Shown piece by piece: positions 1 to 6,684 of a stretch of DNA of 15,762 nucleotides. How positions within the stretch are numbered: the stretch's first letter is position 1; every line of letters starts with the position of its first letter. Origin of the DNA: Pyramidobacter sp. (GTDB lineage: Bacteria; Synergistota; Synergistia; Synergistales; Dethiosulfovibrionaceae); assembly GCA_017940445.1 (NCBI GenBank), contig JAGAYQ010000052.1, forward strand, positions 1 through 15,762, written 5' to 3'. The notes under the pieces were generated by a model, which was given only the letters and a program-made list of their open reading frames with translations, ran no database searches and had not been told where the DNA came from. A program made the translations under genes and the position numbers.

Positions 1-15
1 AAGGAGTGCATTATC

Positions 16-1029
16 ATGAACAAGTACGAACGCATCCGCGCCGCCGTGGCGGGCGAGAAGCCCGACAAGCTGCCTTACGCCTTCTGGACCCACCTGCCCG
101 GCATCGACCTCGATCCCGTCAAGCTGGCCGAGACGACGTATGACTTTTACAAAGAGTACGACCTCGACTTCATCAAGACGATGAACAACGGCATGTACGG
201 CGTGGAGTGCTTCGGCTGCACCGTCGACTACTCTGAGATCGAAAAAGGCGGCGTGTCGAAGATCGTCACCACCCCGGTGAACGGTCCCGACGACTGGACA
301 AAGCTCGAGCCGCTTTCGCTCGACAACCCCGTGCTGGCCCGCGAGCTGAAGTCGCTCGAACTGACCCTCGCCAAGGTGAAAAACGAGCACACCCCCGTGA
401 TCTTCACCGTTTTCAGCCCCCTCACCCTGGCCGACAAGATCAGCGGCAAGAAAGTGCTGGAGCACATCGCCCAGGGACACGGTGACAAAGTGAAAGCTGC
501 GCTGTCCGTCATTGCAGACACCACCGCGCGCCTTTCGGCCCGTGCCATCGAGATGGGGGCCGACGGCGTGTTCTTCGCCTCGCAGATGAGCAGCTACGAC
601 AAGACCACCGATGCCGTGTACCGCGAGTACGGCAAGCCCTACGACGTGCAGGTGCTTGCGGCCGCTAAAGACGGCTGGTTCAACACCATCCACGCCCACG
701 GCACGAACATCATGTTCGACGTGCTCCGCGACTATCCCGTGAGCACGTTCAACTGGCACGTCGGCGAGTCGCTGCCCGAGCTGGCCGAATGCTTCGACCT
801 CAGCGGCAAGTGCCTGATGGGCGGCCTTGAGCGCATGGACATCACAAACGGTCGCAAAAACGAGCTGATCCACCAGATCTACACAGCGCTCACCAGCATG
901 GGCGGCCGCCATCACATCCTCACCCCCGGCTGCGTCATGCGCTACCCGCTGGATACCGAGATGCTTGCGTTCGTCAAAAAGGCCAAGGACGACGTGGAAG
1001 CCGCTCTGCGCGCGCAGGGGAAGCTGTAA
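16..1029 (+). CDS. Uroporphyrinogen decarboxylase (URO-D) family protein, probably a methyltransferase-type paralogue and not HemE
   Basis: A 337-residue protein with the overall pattern of the URO-D fold (Pfam URO-D family, TIM barrel, cytoplasmic). The start is chosen because AAGGAG at positions 1-6 lies 9 nt before the ATG. True HemE has an N-terminal Arg-rich substrate motif (PxWxMRQAGR); the N-terminus here (KPDKLPYAFWTHLPG) lacks it, so haem synthesis is unlikely. Corrinoid-dependent methyltransferases of this superfamily (MtaA/CmuA type) bind zinc through an HxC motif plus a distal Cys. Here I see H226-x-H228 and C306 (LTPGC) at comparable places, so a metal site is possible but not canonical. 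The FNWHVGES and LMGGLERM segments are typical of the non-HemE branch. The gene is followed directly by a strong terminator. The upstream neighbour is outside the window. Family call confident, exact reaction unknown. Confidence 0.8.
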   Translation: MNKYERIRAAVAGEKPDKLPYAFWTHLPGIDLDPVKLAETTYDFYKEYDLDFIKTMNNGMYGVECFGCTVDYSEIEKGGVSKIVTTPVNGPDDWTKLEPLSLDNPVLARELKSLELTLAKVKNEHTPVIFTVFSPLTLADKISGKKVLEHIAQGHGDKVKAALSVIADTTARLSARAIEMGADGVFFASQMSSYDKTTDAVYREYGKPYDVQVLAAAKDGWFNTIHAHGTNIMFDVLRDYPVSTFNWHVGESLPELAECFDLSGKCLMGGLERMDITNGRKNELIHQIYTALTSMGGRHHILTPGCVMRYPLDTEMLAFVKKAKDDVEAALRAQGKL

Positions 1030-1042
1030 AAATCGATCCGCA

Positions 1043-1084
1043 AAAAAGCACGCGATGTTCCATATGGAACATCGCGTGCTTTTT
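1043..1084. terminator. Bidirectional intrinsic terminator between convergent genes
   Basis: Perfect 21-bp inverted repeat centred on CATATG, with GC-rich arms (GCACGCGATGTTCC) whose outer ends are five A:T pairs. On the plus strand the stem is followed by a T run, which ends the URO-D-like gene 13 nt upstream. On the minus strand it is followed by six T, which ends cas3 (stop at 1167). The hairpin closes the whole minus-strand cas/array transcription unit. Confidence 0.9.
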
Positions 1085-1166
1085 GTTACTGGGCTTGCTG
1101 TATAATTTTCTGCCTGATATGCCGCAAAGGGTGACGCATTTGAACATAGACGAGAGTCACTGCCTG

Positions 1167-3884
1167 TTATTCATGGTCCCTGCCCAGACGGCAGAATTCG
1201 CGCTGCGAAAGCAGCCCCGTTTCGTTGTAATAAAAAGATTGACCGCAGAAATCAAAGCAGATCGTACCGTCCTTGACTGACGGTTCGACAGCGAACGTGC
1301 CGTCATCGTTTTGAGACACGTCTTTCAGACCTTCGGCCGCATCGCCCAGCATCCAGGCCGGGATTGAAAAAGCGGAAAGATCTCCATTGCCGAAAGGACT
1401 GGGAACGGGAACGGAACATCTAACACACACATCCATCACGCCGAGACGAGTTTTCAGTCTTTCCAGCGAATCACCGCCGCTGATTGCGATGTCCTTCAGC
1501 CCTTTGTCCCAGGACATGAGCGCCGATTGAGCCAGCGAGCTTTCTGCTATCGAGATACCTTTCATTTCGCTTCGGGACTTCTCCCACGCTTCGCTGCCCA
1601 GCTTCGCCGCAACCGCGGCAAGCAGCGAATGGTGCGTGCAGTCTTCTACAAGCTCACGGTTTTGCTCAGGCAGGCGCCAGACACACTCGCCTTCGAGCTG
1701 CGCAAGCGTCGCTGCAGCAGCCAGAGGTTCATACGCCCGTTCATTTCCGAATCCCCATGCCCGTGCCTGATGAGTAAGAAGCCAGTCATGCCTGCCCTCA
1801 GGCGTAAGAACGATGCACCGCGGTGATTCAAAGCCTGCGGGACGCTTGCGGTCATGGCGAAACAGACGACCGATACGCTGCAAAAGCACATCTGCGGGAC
1901 ACAGGTCGGTGATCAGCAAGTCAAAATCAACATCCAGCGACTGCTCGACCGTCTGAGTGGAAACCAGCACACCGCCCCTGCGCGGACCGCATGTCTGCGT
2001 ACCCGGCAGAAAGTGCTTCCCGAAACGCTCTTCAACCTCTTTGTCGAGAATCCCTCTGTCTTCCGCCGCAAAACGGCTGTGATGCAGCGTCGGAATTCCA
2101 TTGACACTAAAAAGAAGCTCCTTATCAGGCAGACAGCTTTTCAGCGCCAGAAACGTCTCGCGCGCCTGTCTGACAGAGTTGCGCAGCACCAGCACGCACG
2201 GACAGTCCGTTCCGCTCCGGCCGGCAACAGCCTCTGCTGCCAGATGGGCTGCGGCGACAGGATCAGTCATGATCTGCACAGGCTGCATCCTGACGCGCTT
2301 GGGCCGCGACGGATTTTTGATGCTCAGAGCAGCTTGCGAGTCCGTGACAATACGGGGATAGCCGACTTTGCATGCCGTTTCCGGTTCGGGCTGTGAAGGC
2401 GCGCGCCTCTTCCCGTACCATGCCCGCCAGAACTTGTTCAGACTTTCCGACCCCAGCGTCGCCGACATCAGCAGCACATGACCGCCGACCGCTTTGAAGA
2501 TCTTCAGCAGACCGCAGATCAGCTCCGTCATGTAGGCGTCGCTTGAATGCACTTCGTCCACCACCAGCAGCGACCGCTGCAGAGCGGCAGCCCGCATGTC
2601 AGCATGCGGCACCCTGATCCCCGCCAGCAGAGCCTGATCGATCGTTCCAGAAGCAAGCGGCGCAGCCAGATATCGCTTCGAACTTTCCGCAAACCAGCCC
2701 AGGGCCGTATCATCCAGCTCTCTCCAGTCCACGGAAAAACGCCCCGTGCGGATTCCCTCAATGCCGCCAACACGGAGATACCCCGGCACAGCCAGCGTGA
2801 CCGGCAGCCTGGCGCCGTTCTTTTCATCCCTTCCGAACGTGCGTGTCGAAAACAAATTCATGCGTTCAAAGAGCTGCGTTGCCGCAAAGCGAAGCGGATT
2901 GGCAAAATAAAGCCCGTCTGCTAGCCCGGCGCACAGCAGCCGCGTGTACAGACGCAGCGCCGCTTCCGTCTTGCCGCTGCCCGTCTCAGCTTCAAGAACA
3001 TACAGCCCTCCGTCGGGGCGGAGTTCTAGCTCATCGATCGCTTTTTGAACACCATTGGGCGCAAATCCGAACTGCGATTCAAAACTTGGGAACGACGACG
3101 GTCGCAGATCGTCCATGTTCCAGTGCAGATGGTGCAGGACCTTTGCCGCCTGCCGGCGCGACCAGTCAAGCGCTTCATCTTCTTTCAGAGGCGGCCGCAG
3201 AGTGTCCAGCCAGTCCGCTTCACCGCAGAACGGAAAGAAACGTCGATCCGACGCGGTCCAATCTGCCAGCATCAGTACACCCGAAAAAAGATGCTCGAAC
3301 TGAGGATTCTCTCCCAGTATATCTTCACTTATGCATGTCGAAGTGAAATGCTCTTTTGCAAAGGTGAGAAGTTCATCAAGTGCTGCAGCTGGATCAAGGT
3401 CGATGTCAGGAATGCGTTGCCAGCAAGGCACCGAACTTGATAGTGCCAGTGAAATTTTCTGCTCCGAGAGCCCGCCGCCATGATGGGAGAGAATCAGATA
3501 AATTGCTGACTCCTGCGCTTCTTCCGTGTTGCCGAAGCAGCCACTGTTGAGGAATCTGTCTTGTAAAGTCCTGTTATTCGATAGAGCAAAAAGGTTCCAT
3601 GCAGCGCGAATATGTCCAACAAATTTATCACTCAGACCTTGAGATGCGATTTGAAAACGGGGGGATATTTTCCCAAAATCATGCAAAAAAGCCAGCGACG
3701 TGAACCATGTTGCTACTTTATCTGACAGAGTTACGCTGAGTACGTGTTCACAGCGCTTTTTGATAAGGCTGCCCCGGAACAGAGCTTCAAATACAGCTGC
3801 AACATCGCACAAGTGCGCCAGAAGCGGCTGACAGACACCTGTTTTTTCGTCAAATTTGCCCCAGACTTTTGCAAGCTCAGACAT
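1167..3884 (-). CDS. cas3: CRISPR-associated nuclease-helicase Cas3 (type I-E, HD + DExH)
   Basis: A 905-residue protein, close to the usual Cas3 length of about 890. The N-terminal HD nuclease shows H24 (LLAHLCDV), the H68-D69 pair with K72 (FLHDFGK), H134-H135 (LSHHGG) and an ADWTASD segment at 207-213. The SF2 helicase follows: Walker A AETGSGKTE (299-307), DEVH (443-446), SATLG (474-478) and motif VI QRIGRLFRH (669-677). All key residues are present, so the protein looks functional. It degrades target DNA after recruitment by Cascade. The start is set by GAGGAGG 5 nt before the ATG. Unusually, cas3 is the last gene, downstream of the array on the same strand, with only 58 nt between the final repeat and its start. 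I see no terminator and no convincing promoter in that gap, so it is probably read through from the array or the cas operon. Confidence 0.95.
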   Translation of the reverse strand: MSELAKVWGKFDEKTGVCQPLLAHLCDVAAVFEALFRGSLIKKRCEHVLSVTLSDKVATWFTSLAFLHDFGKISPRFQIASQGLSDKFVGHIRAAWNLFALSNNRTLQDRFLNSGCFGNTEEAQESAIYLILSHHGGGLSEQKISLALSSSVPCWQRIPDIDLDPAAALDELLTFAKEHFTSTCISEDILGENPQFEHLFSGVLMLADWTASDRRFFPFCGEADWLDTLRPPLKEDEALDWSRRQAAKVLHHLHWNMDDLRPSSFPSFESQFGFAPNGVQKAIDELELRPDGGLYVLEAETGSGKTEAALRLYTRLLCAGLADGLYFANPLRFAATQLFERMNLFSTRTFGRDEKNGARLPVTLAVPGYLRVGGIEGIRTGRFSVDWRELDDTALGWFAESSKRYLAAPLASGTIDQALLAGIRVPHADMRAAALQRSLLVVDEVHSSDAYMTELICGLLKIFKAVGGHVLLMSATLGSESLNKFWRAWYGKRRAPSQPEPETACKVGYPRIVTDSQAALSIKNPSRPKRVRMQPVQIMTDPVAAAHLAAEAVAGRSGTDCPCVLVLRNSVRQARETFLALKSCLPDKELLFSVNGIPTLHHSRFAAEDRGILDKEVEERFGKHFLPGTQTCGPRRGGVLVSTQTVEQSLDVDFDLLITDLCPADVLLQRIGRLFRHDRKRPAGFESPRCIVLTPEGRHDWLLTHQARAWGFGNERAYEPLAAAATLAQLEGECVWRLPEQNRELVEDCTHHSLLAAVAAKLGSEAWEKSRSEMKGISIAESSLAQSALMSWDKGLKDIAISGGDSLERLKTRLGVMDVCVRCSVPVPSPFGNGDLSAFSIPAWMLGDAAEGLKDVSQNDDGTFAVEPSVKDGTICFDFCGQSFYYNETGLLSQREFCRLGRDHE

Positions 3885-3942
3885 AGATTCCTCCTCAATA
3901 TCAGGATTGAATTATGAAATATTTTGTATAGGATATTGCATT

Positions 3943-4689
3943 TCAGCATCCCCGCGAGTGCGGGGTTTTGCCAACATTGGAGATGGAGTAGACCTAGCCG
4001 CCAGGTTCATCCCCGCGTGTGCGGGGTTTTGCGCTCGGCAACCTCGCGCGCCGTCATCTGCCCGGGTTCATCCCCGCGTGTGCGGGGTTTTGGAGGGCAT
4101 GACGGTGCTCGACGCGGATGATTAGGGTTCATCCCCGCGTGTGCGGGGTTTTGGACATCAGGTTGCGCTTCATCTCTTCCGGGATGGGTTCATCCCCGCG
4201 AGTGCGGGGTTTTGCCGCGAACGATGGCTGGATAGGGTACATGCTCAGGTTCATCCCCGCGTGTGCGGGGTTTTGCGCCCATCGATGTGAAGCATAGCCT
4301 CTTCAAGGGGTTCATCCCCGCGTGTGCGGGGTTTTGTGATGCAGACCGCAAAAGATGAACTCCGTGCCGGGTTCATCCCCGCGTGTGCGGGGTTTTGACC
4401 GCCGCGCCGAACCGAACGAGCGCCGCCTGAGGTTCATCCCCGCGTGTGCGGGGTTTTGAAGACGCTGCCCTGAGCGTTCGCGGCGACCGAGGGTTCATCC
4501 CCGCGTGTGCGGGGTTTTGAAAGACGGCAGCGGCCAGTACATCAAGGGCGAGGGGCCATCCCCGCGTGTGCGGGGTTTTGAACGACCGCCACGGCGATTA
4601 TTCCTCGCTCGTGGGTTCATCCCTGCGTGTGCGGGGGAAAAACAGCCCTTGGACTTCACCACAGTTCCGGCTTCATTCCCGCGTGGGCC
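3943..4689 (-). CRISPR. Type I-E CRISPR array, 12 repeats plus one partial repeat at the cas1 junction; transcribed on the minus strand
   Basis: Twelve 28-nt repeats start at 3943, 4004, 4065, 4126, 4187, 4248, 4309, 4370, 4431, 4492, 4553 and 4614, an exact 61-nt period with eleven 33-nt spacers. On the plus strand each repeat is GGTTCAT, the palindromic core CCCCGCGTGTGCGGGG, then TTTTG. Read on the minus strand the repeat ends GGGGATGAACC, the I-E crRNA handle orientation, so the array is transcribed toward cas3. The repeat at 3943 is degenerate at its 3' end (transcript sense), as expected for the trailer end. The repeats at 4187 and 3943 share a T-to-A change in the core. The opposite end should be the pristine leader end but is abnormal: 4553 has two changes, 4614 lacks the usual TTTTG, and a half repeat at 4670-4688 is fused into cas1. 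No leader is visible. Spacer targets cannot be judged from this sequence alone. Confidence 0.97.
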
Positions 4690-5136
4690 ATTGAGCCTTT
4701 GCAGTTCTTCAATGTCGGATGTGGGGAGCTGTTCTCCAAAGCGCAGTTCATACATTTTCAGCACGATCTCGCGGCGTTTGACGGGAGATGACCAGCATTC
4801 GACCTGCCGGCGGGCAAGAGCGCTCCGGTCCGGGCTGAGCGGCGGTGCGGTGTACATCCGCACGCCGCCGGTGCCGACTGCGATCAGGCCCATTCCATGA
4901 CTGGCGACAAGCCTGAAGACGTCATGACTGACGGTTGTGCCCGGGCCGAGCAGGATCATCGAAACGGTCTGGTAGGGAATATCATAAGCGCCTGGCGCGA
5001 GATTCGGGCTGCCGGCACAGGCAAATCGAAGCGTTCCTTTCTCGACGAACAGGCTGCCCCGTTCCAGCCAGAGCAGGCCGTATCGGTCGGCGTGCGGTAC
5101 GTTGGCTGTTTCAAGGCCAAGCCGGGTAAAGGCCAT
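4495..5136 (-). pseudogene. cas1: cas1, 3'-truncated and fused in frame to the CRISPR array
   Basis: The open frame is 213 codons. Residues 1 to about 150 match the N-terminal half of type I-E Cas1: GPGTTVSHDVFRL and GTGGVRMY of the beta domain, then KMYELRFGE, which parallels KMFELRFGE of E. coli Cas1. Just after RLNGPR (149-152) the similarity stops and the frame enters a half CRISPR repeat. It then reads spacer, repeat, spacer, repeat, spacer and ends at a TGA inside the repeat at 4492-4519. The tail is therefore repeat-encoded peptide (PAHAGMNP, RTRGDGP). Family members are about 300 residues; the half with the catalytic His and Asp is missing, and cas2 is absent. N149 falls where the catalytic Glu of the EGxR motif is expected, though the alignment is by eye. 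The start ATG lies 1 nt after the cas6e stop, so it was translated with the operon. Integrase activity is not expected. Confidence 0.88.
4669..4690. other. Deletion junction between cas1 and a CRISPR repeat
   Basis: In the minus-strand sense, cas1 sequence (CTCAATGGC) passes into CACGCGGGAATGAAGCC, which matches the 3' half of the repeat (CACGCGGGGATGAACC) with one substitution and one extra G. Left of CACGCG only cas1 similarity is seen; right of it only repeat similarity. If native cas1 continued with codons for N-G-P-R-V, as in the family, the two sources would share about six bases (CACGCG), which suggests microhomology-mediated deletion. The deleted stretch would have held the cas1 3' half, cas2, the leader and any leader-proximal spacers. 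An assembly artefact is the alternative. Confidence 0.75.
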
Positions 5137-5137
5137 G

Positions 5138-5914
5138 TCAGTCTGCGGCTCTCAGAAGCAGCATGCCGAAGCCAAAGGCGGCGTGACGGCCGACTCCGTG
5201 GCGGATAAGACGGTCAAAAGCGGCGGGATCGGCAACGGTAAGCGTGCCCGTGAATGTGGTCTCCGGCCAGCTGCGCTTTGATGAACGGGTGGGGGCGCCG
5301 TCGTGATCTTTGCTGCTGCGTGCTGTCATCGCGGTGCTTCGGCTGCCTGACACAACGGCGTACTCCAGTTCTGCGGCGGGCATAAAACGTTTTTCCAGCC
5401 ATCTGACGTAGGTTTCTTCTATCTCGCCTTTGTGAAGCTGCCGGTAAGCTCTGAGCGTGTCGGGCTTTCCTGCGGCTTTCCAGTCGGTGTAGGTTTTTCT
5501 GAGCCAGACATCGCTTTCAACTTTGACTTTTTCAGCCGCGGGGCCGTCGAGATCATAAGTATGCCGGACGGTAGGACGGCAGAAGACTGAAAAGTGATAG
5601 CGGCGTCCACTGCACCATTGGTCTGGCATAGTGCGCAGACAGATCTCGGGCAGTGTAAAGACTGCGTGGAGCAGTGAATCGCTGTTTGCTGTGGCCGCAT
5701 GGCTGTTTCGGAGGTATTCTTCACTCGCTGATGTGTAGCCAAGGATACGGCTGCGTTCGGGCTGAATCAAAAATGGCTGCGGCCCGAGTGTGCCGAAGGC
5801 CTGCCGCGAGGCGGCATGGACAAGGTAGGCCGTATCCCCGCCAAGACGTCGCCGATGTCCCCAGATCATGAGAGCGCCGAGATCAAGGTCAATGCTGATC
5901 ATGTTCAAAGGCAT
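5138..5914 (-). CDS. cas6e: Cas6e (CasE/Cse3), pre-crRNA endoribonuclease of Cascade
   Basis: I place the start at the ATG of MPLNMISIDL (5914) because AAGGAGG lies 9 nt upstream at 5924-5930; this gives 258 residues. A longer in-frame ATG at 6019 lies within the cas5e 3' end and has no family support. Y30 and H33 (AYLVHAA) align with the region of E. coli Cas6e that carries the catalytic His20 (YQLHQG). The C-terminal glycine-rich strand GVGRHAAFGFGMLLL is the family's RNA-binding loop, matching GIGPAKSMGCGLL of E. coli. Cas6e cuts the repeat at the base of its hairpin and stays bound to the crRNA 3' end. The first 26 nt overlap the cas5e 3' end and the stop sits 1 nt from the cas1 start, so it is translationally coupled. 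The frame is intact. It is longer than the 199-residue E. coli protein but within the range I expect for the family. Confidence 0.93.
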   Translation of the reverse strand: MPLNMISIDLDLGALMIWGHRRRLGGDTAYLVHAASRQAFGTLGPQPFLIQPERSRILGYTSASEEYLRNSHAATANSDSLLHAVFTLPEICLRTMPDQWCSGRRYHFSVFCRPTVRHTYDLDGPAAEKVKVESDVWLRKTYTDWKAAGKPDTLRAYRQLHKGEIEETYVRWLEKRFMPAAELEYAVVSGSRSTAMTARSSKDHDGAPTRSSKRSWPETTFTGTLTVADPAAFDRLIRHGVGRHAAFGFGMLLLRAAD

Positions 5915-6683
5915 TTTCAGCGGCCTCCTTTCGTAAGGACAAAAGAATCTCAGTGCGGTAGACAAGGCGCCGGACGCCATGGACGTTGGAGGTCCAGCGT
6001 CGGCTGTCGAAGCGTTCAACGATGTGAGTTTTTTCCTCTCCGGTAATGCCTTCGGCCTGCTCTGGCGTCAAGGGCCATTCTGCAAGTATGGGCTGTTCGT
6101 TGCTCGGACAACCGGGCCAATCAGCACGTGCGGGAACTTTTTGGATGCCCTCTTTAAGGCTGGCGAACTAGACGATTTCGTTTCCGTCCGGTTCGCGGCA
6201 GATCGGCTGTGCAGGCGGGCACGAAACGCGTCCGATGAACAGAGGGCGGGCGGGATGCTGGAGAGCGGTGCGGATGTCTTGCAGTGTCGGCTGTTCATTG
6301 GGCTCGCGGAGAGCAACAAGGACTGTAACTGAGGAATCGGTGCGATAATGGCGGTAACGCTGTACCGTGAAATCTCCGCTCGAACCTCCCTCACGCAGGG
6401 ACGGGAAGCCGTCACTGCGCCACATCATGTCATTGCTGTTCAAATGTACTGTCTGATAATCTCGCAGGGGGGCACCGGGGCGGTCCTGCCGGCTGGCAAT
6501 GCTGAGACGGTCCTGAAGACGCTGGAGCTGGGCTGTATCCTGATACGTCCAGCCCAAGGCATTGGCGATCAGACCGGTGATCTGCGACAGTGTGGGAAGC
6601 ACGTCGGTCGGGCGCAGTTCGTCGATGGCCACATCGCCGAAGGCCATCAGCGGACCGCGCAGCCGCAGGATCAGCATATCCAT
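5889..6683 (-). pseudogene. cas5e: cas5e (casD), interrupted by an in-frame TAG at codon 172
   Basis: The start ATG at 6683 (MDMLILRLRGPLMAFG) has GGAG 7 nt upstream and lies 1 nt after the true cas7e stop. The N-terminal part shows typical Cas5e signatures: RLRGPLMAFG, LRPTDVLPTLSQITGLIANALG, LRDYQTVH, and PLFIGRVSCPPAQPI (paralleling PYLGRRSCPLTHPL in E. coli). The frame meets TAG at 6168-6170, yet homologous C-terminal sequence continues in the same frame (ERFDSRRWTSNVHGVRRLVYRTE) to a TGA at 5889-5891, which overlaps the cas6e start. The full gene would encode 264 residues. The lesion is a single nonsense codon, not a frameshift. As written, only a 171-residue fragment is made, lacking about a third of the protein that caps the crRNA 5' handle. 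Stop read-through or a sequencing error cannot be excluded. Confidence 0.88.
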
Positions 6684-6684
6684 G

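Noticed and set aside
3885..3942. Dedicated promoter for cas3
   Set aside because: CATAAT and TATACA are present on the minus strand, but neither has an acceptable -35 at the right distance. Not strong enough to annotate.
3856..4125. Plus-strand open frames in the array (89 and 65 codons) with repeated PRVRGF-type motifs
   Set aside because: They are translations of the CRISPR repeats and spacers.
4495..5136. A hidden cas2 near the cas1 remnant
   Set aside because: No frame in this stretch resembles Cas2, and there is no room between the cas1 junction and the array.
5138..6019. Long form of Cas6e starting at 6019
   Set aside because: The additional 35 residues lie in the cas5e 3' coding end, lack family similarity, and the ATG at 5914 has a strong ribosome site.
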